This document shows positions 15,945 through 24,620 of a stretch of DNA of 41,408 nt, piece by piece. Numbering within the stretch: the stretch's first letter is position 1; every line of letters begins with the position of its first letter. A program made the position numbers and the translations under genes. Origin of the DNA: a virus; IMG/VR virus record IMGVR_UViG_3300027725_000002, positions 1 to 41,408 of that record. One strand, 5' to 3'. The notes under the pieces are model-generated. The model was given only the letters and a program-made list of their open reading frames with translations. It did no database searches and was not told the DNA's origin.

Positions 15945-18290
15945 CTACTGTATCGGTAAATTGGCCGGTGGTGCGCTGATCGGCCCTGGTTCATTCGTTC
16001 CTGGAGGTGCTGCTATGTTCGTGCTGGCCGCCGCCGCCGAACCATTAGGCTTCGCGTGGAGCGGTTTGCCGATGGGTTTTTGAGGAACTCCGGGAGGAGG
16101 TACTGGACTCGTTCCCGGAGGTGGTGCTGGCGGAGAGAGCGCCAACTTATGCTGTTGCCAGAAGTTTACCACGTTCTGAAAGTTCGGGTTCTCGTCCTGC
16201 GCCTGCTGCCCCTCATCGGAGATCATCCATGCCCGCAGGAGGTCCGAGACAATGGCATGGTCATCGAATGCATCCACCTGCACGATCTGGCCGGCCAGGA
16301 GCTTCTTGACCGCGCGCCGTACTTTCTCTCTCGCAGCTTCAACTGGCGCCCACATGCCTGGCACGCCAAGGTAGCGCTGTAACTTGCCAGCATTGAATGG
16401 CGAATCGAAACCTACCGCAGTAGAGATCGGCGGAGCGTTGAGCATGATATCCTTGATCCCATCTCTACGCTCTGCGAAAGTATCCGGCATCCCCGGATCA
16501 GCCTCGAAGTGATAGCCTTCGTCGGCCAGTTCCGCAATATCGGCCGTCCTGGAATAGGTCCCAAGAAACCCTTCATCCGATGCCACGCGAATCTGCCCTG
16601 TTCCGTATCGCGCCATCTGCTTAACTGCATTGAGGGTCAACCCGCAGTTGAACGCCCGGATATTGTCATAGGTGATCGACATCTGCATCAGGGCCATCTG
16701 CTTCTCAATCAGAGCCTGCTTTGCCGTCTTCTCAGTGGGGTCGTATCCTCCATAGATCGAGCGATTGACGCCCACGAGTTCGCGGCCCATTTCACGCTGC
16801 GAGTTCTGTAGATTAGTTACGTCAGGGGAAATTGTGGCAACCGGGAAAGGGTAAACCTGGTCCTGAAGGCGCACGCCGCCGCCGGGTTTCGTCCAGATGA
16901 AGTCTGCCGCATTCGGAGGGCGGTTCTCGAGCGATTCCCGATCCATAATTTCGTTCGACACCAGAAGCGCCGGTAACTGCTTCATCACCGCCTCTTCCTG
17001 CATGTTGACGGTGTTGTTCGTAATGTCCTGGGCCGGAATCTCATCGGTGCAGAGCGCATCAGACATGAGTTTGCTCGATACCGTTGGCTTGCAAATCTCC
17101 CAACAGTCGAACAAGTCTTCATCTTTGATGTCCACCAGATCGCCGTTAACGAAGTCCAGCCGACAGCCCTTGGGATAGATGTCCTTCATCAGATCGCACA
17201 GCTTCTGCTTGCCCTGGACGGCGAATTGCGCCGGTACGTCGCCTTTGATGAGTTCGTAGATCGAAGGTTTCAGCCAGTTGAGCTCGGAGCGCCAGAGATT
17301 AGGATGTGGAAAGCGAACTCCGGTCGGTGACGATAGCGACCCGCGCACCTCGACCCCAGATTGCTTCGATGAAGTCGTTCCCCCTTCTGATGCTGACTCC
17401 AACTTGTCCCTGAGTTGAGGGTACATCGTCACCAGCTTTCCCTTTGGCATGTCGCGTTCGAGCTTCAGGTATTCCAACTCCAGTTTGGCTGCGGCATAGA
17501 ACGAGATCGAGACCTCAAGTGCGGAGTAGATATCAAGCTCGACGCTACCGTTTTCGTATTTGTTGATCTTGCCCGTATCGTGCGGGATCGGTACCGTATC
17601 AGGCTTGATGAAATTCTCATCACCTAACGGTCCCCCGCAGGTAGGGCAGGACGCAACGGAACCCTGCTCGCCTTCGGTAGCCTCATGGCAGGTCGGACAT
17701 GCGTAACGCCCAGGTGTCAGCGGGACATCCTGCGTCTCGATGACTGGCTCCTCGGTATAACCGTACTTTGCTCCGTCGGCGCTGTAGTAGGTCCACCCGA
17801 ATGCCGGGCCGAGAATCCACAGAATGAACGCCGTCTGCCGCGTCTTCTCATCCATGTTCCATTTGTCGTGCAAATCCTGCGCCACCACATCGGCCAGAAT
17901 CGCTTGGCGCTCGCCATCGTCTGACTCGGGGTCGTCGGCCACCGCTCGCACAGTTGGCGCCTTGCCCATCACCGCGACGGCCTTCAGGCAATCGCCGCGG
18001 ATGATGTTGAAGACGTAATCGAACTGACCGACCTGGGCATCCGGGCTGAAGTTGTTCGCCAGCGGAGCGCCAGAGGACCCGAAGTCCGCAAAGTTCGTGC
18101 CAATCCACTGCGGGACGATGTTCTGCTTCCCCTCGAAGTAGAGGTGGTTCCTCCGCATCGTGCGGTAGGTGACGATCTTCTCCTGCTCGCAGTCCGGGTC
18201 AACCTCATCGTCGATCAGCTTCTTCAGCGGCGTTTTGAGGAGGATGAGGAGCGTCTTCTTATCGAGTTGTGGGAGGCCTGGGGCCATCAT
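15945..18290 (-). CDS. Portal protein with embedded zinc ribbon, 781 aa
   Basis: Large portal through which DNA enters the capsid. Assignment rests on position right after the terminase cluster, length, and the portal-like content: an N-terminal helical part, a stretch VGQFDYVFNIIRGDCLKAVA (about residues 87-106), and a long C-terminal helical part with EAAREKVRRAVKKLLAG. A zinc ribbon CPTC-x13-CPTC sits at about residues 198-218, inside the N-terminal half, and is unusual for portals. The C-terminus is a Pro-rich tail. I use the ATG at 18290 because it overlaps the upstream TGA and has GGAG upstream; a longer GTG start at 18317 exists. Confidence 0.78.
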   Translation of the reverse strand: MMAPGLPQLDKKTLLILLKTPLKKLIDDEVDPDCEQEKIVTYRTMRRNHLYFEGKQNIVPQWIGTNFADFGSSGAPLANNFSPDAQVGQFDYVFNIIRGDCLKAVAVMGKAPTVRAVADDPESDDGERQAILADVVAQDLHDKWNMDEKTRQTAFILWILGPAFGWTYYSADGAKYGYTEEPVIETQDVPLTPGRYACPTCHEATEGEQGSVASCPTCGGPLGDENFIKPDTVPIPHDTGKINKYENGSVELDIYSALEVSISFYAAAKLELEYLKLERDMPKGKLVTMYPQLRDKLESASEGGTTSSKQSGVEVRGSLSSPTGVRFPHPNLWRSELNWLKPSIYELIKGDVPAQFAVQGKQKLCDLMKDIYPKGCRLDFVNGDLVDIKDEDLFDCWEICKPTVSSKLMSDALCTDEIPAQDITNNTVNMQEEAVMKQLPALLVSNEIMDRESLENRPPNAADFIWTKPGGGVRLQDQVYPFPVATISPDVTNLQNSQREMGRELVGVNRSIYGGYDPTEKTAKQALIEKQMALMQMSITYDNIRAFNCGLTLNAVKQMARYGTGQIRVASDEGFLGTYSRTADIAELADEGYHFEADPGMPDTFAERRDGIKDIMLNAPPISTAVGFDSPFNAGKLQRYLGVPGMWAPVEAAREKVRRAVKKLLAGQIVQVDAFDDHAIVSDLLRAWMISDEGQQAQDENPNFQNVVNFWQQHKLALSPPAPPPGTSPVPPPGVPQKPIGKPLHAKPNGSAAAASTNIAAPPGTNEPGPISAPPANLPIQ

Positions 18291-18661
18291 CCGGCTTCTC
18301 CGTGTACTGTCTTCCACTGATCCTTAGCCTGCGAGATGAAGTTGAGGGTTTCCTTCTTGCGGATCATCGCCGTCTGGCTCATCGGTCGTTCAATCGGTCC
18401 CGGCTTCTGCTCAACCGACCGCCCCTCGGGAATGCCCGGCGCCTCAGGATATAGCTTTATGCCGTACTGCCGCTGCCATTCCACGTTAGCGATCGTCTTC
18501 AGCGCGTCCGACAGTTCCTTGTCCTTGCGAGTGAACTGCTCATACCAGCGGTCGCGCTCGTTCTGAACCGCGATGAGCCGGTCCTCGGCCAGCACGCGGG
18601 CGTCGTTGGCAGCATCGAGCAGGCGCTTAAGGGCGATGGGGTTTAGATTGATCGGGAGCAT
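18287..18661 (-). CDS. Coiled-coil protein upstream of portal, 124 aa
   Basis: Helical protein with a heptad-rich centre (RLIAVQNERDRWYEQFTRKD) and a Pro-rich, basic second half. It starts at ATG 18661 joined as TGATG to the previous gene, with GTG at 18664 as alternative, and its stop overlaps the portal start. Tight coupling on both sides suggests a head-assembly helper, but no family is recognised. Confidence 0.6.
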   Translation of the reverse strand: MLPINLNPIALKRLLDAANDARVLAEDRLIAVQNERDRWYEQFTRKDKELSDALKTIANVEWQRQYGIKLYPEAPGIPEGRSVEQKPGPIERPMSQTAMIRKKETLNFISQAKDQWKTVHGEAG

Positions 18662-18915
18662 CACTTTGTCATCCGCTCCAGTTCCTGCAGCTCCAGGTCT
18701 GTCGCCATACCGCGATGGTCACCCATGAGCCGTAGCTGTTTACGCTTGCCACATTCACACGAAAGTACAACCAGTGTGTATCCCCACAGGCACCGCAAAC
18801 TATCGACCGTGTAACAACCCCAGACCGCAGCGGATGGGTTGGCATCGTTGAAAACACACGACAGCATCCTGAACCTGTGCCCGACGATCAGCGCGTGGTA
18901 GAGACGCTTGAGCAT
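18661..18915 (-). CDS. Small protein with CxCG motif, 84 aa
   Basis: Starts at ATG 18915 as part of a TAATG junction. The N-terminus is basic (MLKRLYHALIVGHRF), the centre is beta-like with scattered Cys (CVFNDANPSAAVWGC, CLWGYTLVVLSCECGKRK), which could coordinate zinc. The end is helical (LELQELERMTK). Function unknown. Confidence 0.55.
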   Translation of the reverse strand: MLKRLYHALIVGHRFRMLSCVFNDANPSAAVWGCYTVDSLRCLWGYTLVVLSCECGKRKQLRLMGDHRGMATDLELQELERMTK

Positions 18916-19184
18916 TACAGGCCTCCGACGAATCGCATCTGCCAGACCTTGTAGTGGCGGTACCCGCCGCACTCCCACTCGCGGGCTTTGAGCACATTCC
19001 AGTATGAGGGCAACCAAAATAACGCTATACCGTAGAATCTGCCATACCTAGGGACGCCAGTGGTCCCCCAATCCGGTGCGCCATCCGAAATAAGTAGAGA
19101 GAACAGCGGTGTGCTACAAATCAGGTAATCCGCATCGAACTGGAAGCGCCAATACTGCCTCCAGAGCCAGAGAAGCCGTCTCAC
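18915..19184 (-). CDS. Small aromatic-rich protein, 89 aa
   Basis: Starts with GTG at 19184, overlapping the TAG of the upstream gene by one base. The product is rich in Trp, Tyr and Arg (LLWLWRQYWRFQFDADYLIC, ALFWLPSYWNVLK) and may associate with membranes weakly. It ends in a TAATG junction with the next gene, which supports translation. No family recognised. Confidence 0.5.
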   Translation of the reverse strand: MRRLLWLWRQYWRFQFDADYLICSTPLFSLLISDGAPDWGTTGVPRYGRFYGIALFWLPSYWNVLKAREWECGGYRHYKVWQMRFVGGL

Positions 19185-19450
19185 TAGCTTCCGTAGCCTC
19201 CGCCAGCGCCCCCACCGCCCGCTTCCTGCCCTTCGCCCTCGCCGGCCTCTTCGGTCTGCACCGCGGCCTCGATCTGGTCGCACAGGTCGCGCATCTGCGA
19301 GACAAGCCCCATCACCGCATCAGGACCTTTGCCTCCGCCGTCTGCCGCGCCATCGTCCAGACCGGCGCCCGCTCCGTTCGCTTTTGGTCTCGCCTCAATC
19401 GCTACCGACATCATCGGTCGCGGTGGCGGCATTCGTCTGCTTGGTGACAT
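19184..19450 (-). CDS. Gly/Ala-rich small protein, 88 aa
   Basis: The ATG at 19450 has AAGGAAAGAAG upstream and is preferred over an earlier ATG. The sequence is low-complexity: a basic Met/Pro-rich start, a Gly/Ala/Asp middle, one amphipathic helix (VMGLVSQMRDLCDQIEAAV) and a Gly/Glu-rich tail. It may be a disordered head-assembly or tether protein. Confidence 0.55.
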   Translation of the reverse strand: MSPSRRMPPPRPMMSVAIEARPKANGAGAGLDDGAADGGGKGPDAVMGLVSQMRDLCDQIEAAVQTEEAGEGEGQEAGGGGAGGGYGS

Positions 19451-19497
19451 GGTTTTCTTCTTTCCTTGGTGCTGGCATAGATGGCCAGCGATCTTCC

Positions 19498-19857
19498 CTA
19501 GCCTCTCGGAACATCTGCAGCCCCTGTCCTGTAGGCAATACCGAATTTGGCGGCACCCCAAAGCAACATATCTTCAATTACCTGCTTGGAATCATCTGTG
19601 TTTGATCTCGTCTCAACAACTAGAAGCGTGGTGAAGATCGTAAACTTCTGAATCACCTTATTCCCGGCCTTGCCGTCTTCAAATACAACGCCGTTCGATT
19701 CATCAAACTCCTCTGGCTTGGTAGGGAATTTTCTAAACCTGTATCGCTCCACCATCGCCTTAACCACGTCAGGGAGAAACACATTTCCTCTCGGGCTGAG
19801 ATCAAACGTTTCGATATAGGCAAGGGTTCTAGCGAGGACAACTGCGGCGAGTTGCAC
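19498..19857 (-). CDS. Conserved-looking phage protein, 119 aa
   Basis: Starts with GTG at 19857 (AAGGG upstream). The pattern LARTLAYIETFDLSPRG, then FPTKPEEFDE, then VETRSNTDDSKQVIEDML resembles a recurrent uncharacterised protein of phage packaging regions as I remember it. It is a mixed alpha/beta protein without membrane segments. Its location between terminase and portal suggests a structural or head-completion role. Confidence 0.65.
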   Translation of the reverse strand: MQLAAVVLARTLAYIETFDLSPRGNVFLPDVVKAMVERYRFRKFPTKPEEFDESNGVVFEDGKAGNKVIQKFTIFTTLLVVETRSNTDDSKQVIEDMLLWGAAKFGIAYRTGAADVPRG

Positions 19858-19861
19858 TAGC

Positions 19862-20125
19862 TTATTTTCCCTTGAGTGCTGCTTCCTCTGCTGGTGTCGA
19901 CTTTACATCCACCGGCAGAATACCGATAGATGCCTGTAGTGTGGCGGCGGCCCGTGTAGCGGGTGTCGATAACAAATCGTTTACGTTAGAACTCGTGCCA
20001 CGTGACCCTACAGCCACATCGAAATTATCACGAGACCGGGAACGTTTCTTGGGAGGTCCGGAAAAGACTCCCACGGCAAAAACAAAAGCCAATATAATAA
20101 AAAGACCCACCGATGCTTGCAGCAT
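19862..20125 (-). CDS. Small membrane protein, 87 aa
   Basis: One hydrophobic segment at residues 3-22 (QASVGLFIILAFVFAVGVFS) is followed by a very basic patch (PPKKRSRSRD) and a polar, Ala-rich remainder. The topology would leave the C-terminus in the cytoplasm. GGAGG upstream supports translation. Function unknown. Confidence 0.6.
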   Translation of the reverse strand: MLQASVGLFIILAFVFAVGVFSGPPKKRSRSRDNFDVAVGSRGTSSNVNDLLSTPATRAAATLQASIGILPVDVKSTPAEEAALKGK

Positions 20126-20131
20126 GATGCT

Positions 20132-20287
20132 TTAGTCCTCCCTTTCCGTAGCCGCCAGCACAAATGCCGCGAGAAGAAATACTCCGACCAAGAGGAGGCT
20201 GGTGTGCCAAAGGGCGTCGGCTGTGGGCATCAATCTCCTCAATATCCTCCCCGCCCTCCACTCGAACATCATATCCGGTGGGAACAT
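20132..20287 (-). CDS. Small membrane protein, 51 aa
   Basis: The ATG at 20287 forms TAATG with the terminase stop; an ATG at 20305 would add six residues. The C-terminal half is one membrane segment (LWHTSLLLVGVFLLAAFVLA) ending in TERED. It forms a pair with the next small membrane gene, six bases downstream. Function unknown. Confidence 0.55.
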   Translation of the reverse strand: MFPPDMMFEWRAGRILRRLMPTADALWHTSLLLVGVFLLAAFVLAATERED

Positions 20288-22149
20288 TAGGCTGGGTGAT
20301 CCCATCTGCGCCGGTTCCTCATCGAACCTCGCGCGAATCTTCCCCACGGTAGCGGCCGGTTCTTCTCCTGATCCAGCAGCGTCTTCTGAACCACCTGGTG
20401 CCGTACCATTGGATCGCTCAACACCTCGGCATTGACCACGCCGGCGGCCGCGATGCGCTCCGCGATCTGGATATCCAGCGGCTTCTGATTCTCGCGGGAC
20501 CGGTCACCCATTACGAGATAGCGGGCGCTCTGCAAAGGGTCGTCACCAACGAACTTTCTTATGTCATGTTTGCCATCGTCATCATGAGTCGCAATTGCCA
20601 GAAGCTCTTTCAGCTTTTGGCAGCAATCCCATATCTGGATCTTTGGCAGGACTTCCCGCGGTTTCTTGTGACGAGCCAAGTATTGCTGGTAAGCGTCCCG
20701 GCCTTCACTGAGAAACAGTTCGCGGGCGAAGTCCATGTCTGGCTGCACCTCCGGCTCGATCGGTGTGAAGCGCATCAACCCATGAAGATACTGCCAGCCG
20801 TCCGCGCGCCGGTTATTGGCGCGATAGATGATGATCCGCATGCGGCCATCGAGCGCGTTGTACCGCTGCTCCATTGACTGCCAGGCCTTTTCCGGTGAAC
20901 CAAGACGTTGCTCATCGTCCGTCAGATCTACCAGGAACGCGGAGCCAGCTCCCAGCACAATCTCGATACCGCGGCGAATCTGCTCGGCAAAAGTATACTT
21001 CGCGTCAGTTTTAGAGAAACACGACGGGTCGAGATGCAGCGGTATCGTGTGATCCGGCAGCCCTTCCAGGTCGCTCATGGACATCTTGGCGATCTCAGAC
21101 CCCAAGACCTCCGAACCCATGCCCTTGATGACAAACTCCCGGTAGATGTGCAGCCTTCCATCGGCCTTGTTCTGGCAACCCCAATGCACCGACGAGAAGT
21201 GATCGTATCCCCAGTCGACACCCATCGTCCGCGGCCACCAGGGAAGCAGATCGGCGCCAAGAATGACGTGCCGCGCCTCGGGTGGTTCGCCCGCGAGCGG
21301 GCCGTGCGGTCGATACCACTTGAAGTACGGACCCAGCATCGAGTCCCAGTCACCCTCAAGCCAAGCCCTTCGCGTCGCTTCCGGCTGATCCTTCAGCTGA
21401 TTGAGATAGTCCTCATTGTGCATCAGATAAGGATTGTCTTTTAGAAACGCCGGGATAAATATTCTGGTGCGCTTCGTCGCTGCGTCCAGCATCGTTGTCA
21501 TCGACGGAATCAGGTTCCCGTCCTTGTCCAATACTTTGACGTAGCGTGCGTTAACCCAGGCCGACCCCGGACCGTCAGGATTAGTCGTGGCGAAGAATTG
21601 GGCCTTAATCTCTGGCATCGTGGAGCGGCAGCATCCGAGAAGTCTCTTGAACAGGTCGAGGTCTGGAACCTGCGTCAATTCTTCTACCAGAACCTGTTGA
21701 TATTGTTGCGACTTGTACAACTCGTAGGACTTTGAATCCTTGAGGTGCCCGCCGCGGATGATATGGCCGTCCGGCCAGCGGATCTGAAGCGGACGTTCGG
21801 CAAACTTGGCGCCAGTCGGCTCGTAGAGCACTCGAGCGCGCGAGATCCACTCGGCCAGATCCTTTTCATTAGCCCGGATCACTAGACCGCGTAGGTCACG
21901 CAGGATACGCGGTTCCTGCGGTTCGATCTCGATCATCCCTGTTTCGGGATTGAATCGTTGAATCGTCCGATGTTTTACCAGCCAGGCGATGCCGCAGTCT
22001 GACTTCGCCCCACCGCGAGCACCACCGTAAAGAACCTCATTCTCCGTGCGTGCCAGAGCTATCGCCTGCTTCGGCAGAGGTTTCCAGATAATGTTAGGTT
22101 GGATTTGGATGCGCCCCGTATCGCAGCCCTTTGCCCTTGGGCGCCTCAC
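20287..22149 (-). CDS. terL: Terminase large subunit, 620 aa
   Basis: ATPase-nuclease that drives DNA into the capsid through the portal. Visible motifs are a Walker A-like GGARGGAKSD (about residues 42-51), a Walker B QVLVEE (152-157), the coupling motif ATTNPDG (187-193) and the RNase-H-fold nuclease start MGVDWGYDHFSS (309-320) with its first Asp. A DDDGKHD stretch near residue 545 may supply further acidic residues. The GTG at 22149 has AGGAG five bases upstream and overlaps the previous gene by 56 nt. Length is normal for the family. Confidence 0.92.
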   Translation of the reverse strand: MRRPRAKGCDTGRIQIQPNIIWKPLPKQAIALARTENEVLYGGARGGAKSDCGIAWLVKHRTIQRFNPETGMIEIEPQEPRILRDLRGLVIRANEKDLAEWISRARVLYEPTGAKFAERPLQIRWPDGHIIRGGHLKDSKSYELYKSQQYQQVLVEELTQVPDLDLFKRLLGCCRSTMPEIKAQFFATTNPDGPGSAWVNARYVKVLDKDGNLIPSMTTMLDAATKRTRIFIPAFLKDNPYLMHNEDYLNQLKDQPEATRRAWLEGDWDSMLGPYFKWYRPHGPLAGEPPEARHVILGADLLPWWPRTMGVDWGYDHFSSVHWGCQNKADGRLHIYREFVIKGMGSEVLGSEIAKMSMSDLEGLPDHTIPLHLDPSCFSKTDAKYTFAEQIRRGIEIVLGAGSAFLVDLTDDEQRLGSPEKAWQSMEQRYNALDGRMRIIIYRANNRRADGWQYLHGLMRFTPIEPEVQPDMDFARELFLSEGRDAYQQYLARHKKPREVLPKIQIWDCCQKLKELLAIATHDDDGKHDIRKFVGDDPLQSARYLVMGDRSRENQKPLDIQIAERIAAAGVVNAEVLSDPMVRHQVVQKTLLDQEKNRPLPWGRFARGSMRNRRRWDHPA

Positions 22150-22378
22150 CCTTCTCCTCAGGCGTCAGCTCGATCTCTTTGCCGCAGTGCGGGCAACTCA
22201 CGACACCGCCATGCTCCAGGTGCTTCAGTGTGATCGCCAGGCGAGCTCTCTGGCCGGCCTTCCCGCTGTCGTGCTTGTGCTCCTGTTCGTAAGCGGAGTT
22301 CGAGACGCCTTCGCGCTTGGCGGCCGCGGTCATGGCGCCTGGATGCTTTATTGCGCCTTGGATAAAGTGTTCAGCCAT
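22094..22378 (-). CDS. Small phage protein of packaging region, CPHCG motif, 94 aa
   Basis: The N-terminal half (FIQGAIKHPGAMTAAAKREG, then ARLAITLKHL) is a recurrent pattern in small phage proteins near terminases. The C-terminal half has CPHCGKEI, half of a zinc site. GAGG nine bases before the ATG supports the start. Its 3' end lies inside the terL start. Probably a DNA- or virion-associated helper; exact role unknown. Confidence 0.65.
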   Translation of the reverse strand: MAEHFIQGAIKHPGAMTAAAKREGVSNSAYEQEHKHDSGKAGQRARLAITLKHLEHGGVVSCPHCGKEIELTPEEKGEAPKGKGLRYGAHPNPT

Positions 22379-22694
22379 GGTCGTTTACCTCACTCAATAA
22401 AACTGCGGGTGCGGTTGTGTCGCCCCAGTATCCGATCGGGGTATCTTCGTCGGTGGGCCCAACTACCTCAATCCTAAGATCACGCGGGTTCTTGCATCGC
22501 CGCTCGACTGCTCTCTTACTGTCGGCCGCTTCGTGATCGACCTCTAAAGTCTGTAGAAGACTGATACCGTAAAGACCGCAGGTACAGGACCACCGCGCGG
22601 CGAGCTTGGGCCTTTCGCTGTATGGCAATGGGCGCGGGGCGTTTTCGAGTTGTCTGAACAGCATGTCGGTAACCGTTGGCTGCCGTTTGCTCAT
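22371..22694 (-). CDS. Hypothetical protein, 107 aa
   Basis: Unknown protein with a helical N-terminus (VTDMLFRQLENAPRPLPYSE), a CTCGLYG motif, and an acidic Thr/Pro-rich second half. It overlaps the next gene by eight bases. No membrane segment or signal peptide. Confidence 0.55.
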   Translation of the reverse strand: MSKRQPTVTDMLFRQLENAPRPLPYSERPKLAARWSCTCGLYGISLLQTLEVDHEAADSKRAVERRCKNPRDLRIEVVGPTDEDTPIGYWGDTTAPAVLLSEVNDHG

Positions 22695-22701
22695 GCCGAC
22701 A

Positions 22702-22854
22702 TCATGCCGATTTCAGCCCGAGAAACAAAAGGAGCCGTTCAAACCACGTGACCCGTCTGCACTCACTTGACGACAACTCTCCGCAGCGCCACCGCCAGTA
22801 ACTATGGTAGCCATGCAGTGGATGGTACATCAGGATGGCTTTCTCGCGTTTCAT
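22702..22854 (-). CDS. Small ORF after terminase small subunit, 50 aa
   Basis: The ATG at 22854 overlaps the TGA of the terminase small subunit (ATGA), and the frame fills an otherwise empty 156-nt gap. The product is rich in Trp, Tyr, Arg and His (YHSYWRWRCGEL) with a hydrophobic end (FERLLLFLGLKSA). Coupling and gap filling are the evidence; function unknown. Confidence 0.5.
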   Translation of the reverse strand: MKREKAILMYHPLHGYHSYWRWRCGELSSSECRRVTWFERLLLFLGLKSA

Positions 22855-23522
22855 GCCGACTTAGGGTCAATCACCCGCACCGCGTTCTCGATAGTCAACG
22901 GCGCGTGACCGTTAACCTGGTCCGCCGCGTGCCCGTTCGCCTGGCTGACCTGCGGAGCGATCAGCACCAGCACTTGCGCCGCGGTCGGCCCGTCGCCTTC
23001 ATCGTCTTTCTTGACCGTCAACGCCCCAACCGCGCCGGCGATCTCCATTGCCATTTTAGCTGACCTGGTCGCCGACTCGAGCGCCTGCCAACTCACCGGC
23101 TTGATGATCGTGATCCGCGTTTTGCCGTCTTCGTCTTCCTTGACCTCCTGCTGAGTCAACGGCCACTTGGCCAGCGTCATCCATTTTTGCAGGATCAGGC
23201 CAGCACCGAGCGCGGAATTTTCCCGGTTCTCGATCAGGCGAAGCGCCCAAACATCACCGGCTTGCTCTACTCGGGCAAGCTGCTTGCCGAGGCTTGCCGC
23301 TTGAAGCCTTTCGTCAAAAGCCTTTGCTCGCTCGATCCACTGGAAGTCCTTTACCCACTTAGAGAATTTGCCAGAGCATTGGCTTGCCCGCGGCTTGCCA
23401 GACCACTTGCGGTAGGCCTCACGAAAGGTACGATTCTGCATTTCGCGGTAAAGCACAAAAGCTCGCCACGCTGGCTCATTCTCATCGGGCAGACGATCCC
23501 AGGCATGCTTCTCAGAGGTCAC
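22851..23522 (-). CDS. terS: Terminase small subunit, 223 aa
   Basis: Assigned from position two genes before the large subunit and from a helix-turn-helix-like N-terminal half with Trp-rich spacing (YRKWSGKPRASQCSGKFSKW, then DFQWIERAKAFDERLQ), the usual form of small terminases that recognise packaging-site DNA. The middle is helical (oligomerisation), the end is Ala/Asn-rich. Starts with GTG at 23522, overlapping the ParB-like stop as GTGA. Confidence is moderate because small subunits diverge strongly. Confidence 0.75.
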   Translation of the reverse strand: MTSEKHAWDRLPDENEPAWRAFVLYREMQNRTFREAYRKWSGKPRASQCSGKFSKWVKDFQWIERAKAFDERLQAASLGKQLARVEQAGDVWALRLIENRENSALGAGLILQKWMTLAKWPLTQQEVKEDEDGKTRITIIKPVSWQALESATRSAKMAMEIAGAVGALTVKKDDEGDGPTAAQVLVLIAPQVSQANGHAADQVNGHAPLTIENAVRVIDPKSA

Positions 23523-24040
23523 GGCTTGAACCTATGCCCGCAACTGGGGCACTTCACGCTCTTGTCTTTTCCCGCTGCCTCTGGCTGCTCGTCAACCAGT
23601 TTGCGCCCCATGTCGTCCATGATCTCCTGCAGCGCCTCTTCGTCAAACCCTGTTCCTTTCAGGTCACCTTGATCTGATCTAATGGATTCAAGCAGTTCCG
23701 CAAGTTCCTGCGGGTTGTCGACGCCGAGCCGCGCCGTCCGGTTGTCTGCCAGCATGAAACACAGGGCGGTAGCATCATCCAAGTCGGCCCAGATCACCGG
23801 GAATTGAATCAACCCCCGTTCCTTGGCCGCCAGCCAGCGATGCTTGCCAGCCACAATGTAGCCGGTCGAGCGCTGCACCACCGCGGCCCCGATGAATCCG
23901 TTAACCTCAATGCTTTCAATGATACAACCGACATCGCCTTCATTCGTATTTTTGGGATGCGGCTGCACTGAGTCAATATCGACCAACTCGTAGGTCTGTT
24001 CCGCCACAGTTACCGTTGCGGTTTCTCTTTTTCTCCCCAT
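23519..24040 (-). CDS. ParB-like N-terminal domain protein with zinc-binding tail, 173 aa
   Basis: Residues about 18-105 form a ParB/Srx-type domain: YELVDIDSVQPHPKN, then SIEVNGF, then the motif GYIVAGKHRWLAAKERG and a LADNRTA motif. Members bind DNA or CTP or act as nucleases and are common beside phage terminases and modification genes. The last 12 residues contain CPSCGHRFK. No partition partner (ParA) is visible, so a packaging or DNA-processing role is more likely. No Shine-Dalgarno is seen before the ATG; a TATACT box lies 20 bases upstream in a symmetric divergent promoter region. Confidence 0.82.
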   Translation of the reverse strand: MGRKRETATVTVAEQTYELVDIDSVQPHPKNTNEGDVGCIIESIEVNGFIGAAVVQRSTGYIVAGKHRWLAAKERGLIQFPVIWADLDDATALCFMLADNRTARLGVDNPQELAELLESIRSDQGDLKGTGFDEEALQEIMDDMGRKLVDEQPEAAGKDKSVKCPSCGHRFKP

Positions 24041-24050
24041 CGAAGTGGTG

Positions 24051-24066
24051 TATAGTGCTCAGTATA
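24051..24066. promoter_or_regulatory. Symmetric divergent -10 boxes between ParB-like gene and rightward ORF
   Basis: TATAGT (24051-24056, rightward) and TATACT (24066-24061, leftward) face each other around GCTC. Each box lies 20 bases from the start codon it would serve (24077 rightward, 24040 leftward). No good -35 hexamers are visible, so this is a weak or activator-dependent candidate. Confidence 0.35.
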
Positions 24067-24076
24067 AGGCTTGCTT

Positions 24077-24289
24077 ATGTTCTACCGCGTCCATTGCGTC
24101 AAGACGGGCCAGCGGTTCGGGTTCTTCTCGAGGGAGTTGCTTGAGCCTGGTCAGCGCGTTGCTTTCGTTGCTGATGACGGCGGGAACTTCGTTATCGAGG
24201 TAGAGCAAGCTTCTGAAGCTTCTCACGCGAACACCAGCGGCAGCCTGGCCGGAACCGCCGACGTTGGAACGTCAGCAAACGTCGGGTGA
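24077..24289 (+). CDS. Possible rightward small protein, 70 aa
   Basis: The first 40 residues look like a real small beta domain (YRVHCVKTGQRFGFFSREL, GQRVAFVADDGGNFVIEVE); the tail is low-complexity Ala/Thr/Ser. AAGG lies seven bases before the ATG. The 3' end overlaps the opposing gene by 67 nt. It would be an isolated rightward gene in the packaging arm, so I keep moderate doubt. Confidence 0.45.
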   Translation: MFYRVHCVKTGQRFGFFSRELLEPGQRVAFVADDGGNFVIEVEQASEASHANTSGSLAGTADVGTSANVG

Positions 24290-24453
24290 CTGAACGAGAG
24301 CACCACTGAGCCGGTGCTGTGCTCAGCGAAGAAACCACGATAGACCGCATCTGACGGTAAATCAGGGCATTGCAGGCGTACTTTGTCGCTGGCAGCCAAC
24401 AACTCAGCGAAGGCGTGCACGTCCATTGCGTAGTGGCGGAGACGGCGGTTCAT
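24223..24453 (-). CDS. Hypothetical protein, 76 aa
   Basis: ATG at 24453 just after the stop of the preceding small gene. The pattern YAMDVHAFAELLAASDKVRL, then VVLSFSHPTFADVP resembles small uncharacterised phage proteins ending in a HPxF-x-VP motif. It overlaps the opposing ORF tail to tail. Function unknown. Confidence 0.5.
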   Translation of the reverse strand: MNRRLRHYAMDVHAFAELLAASDKVRLQCPDLPSDAVYRGFFAEHSTGSVVLSFSHPTFADVPTSAVPARLPLVFA

Positions 24454-24458
24454 GCGTG

Positions 24459-24620
24459 TTACCGTTCCTCCCTCGCGTGCCCGCCGCATCTCGGCCCGAA
24501 GAACTGCCACGGATCGAACGGAATGGTTAGAGCACGGCCTGGTGGACAGAACTGGACGTGAAGTTTACCGTGGAACACTTTTGCGGGCTGCTTGCGGGCT
24601 GGCTGCTTCGGCGGCTTCAT
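24459..24620 (-). CDS. Small basic protein, 53 aa
   Basis: Short ORF in the leftward series: a basic Pro/Lys-rich start (MKPPKQPARKQPAKVFHG) and a Cys-containing second half (FCPPGRALTIPFDPWQFFG). It ends six bases before the next start. The ribosome site is weak, but codon use and gap filling favour it. Confidence 0.45.
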   Translation of the reverse strand: MKPPKQPARKQPAKVFHGKLHVQFCPPGRALTIPFDPWQFFGPRCGGHAREER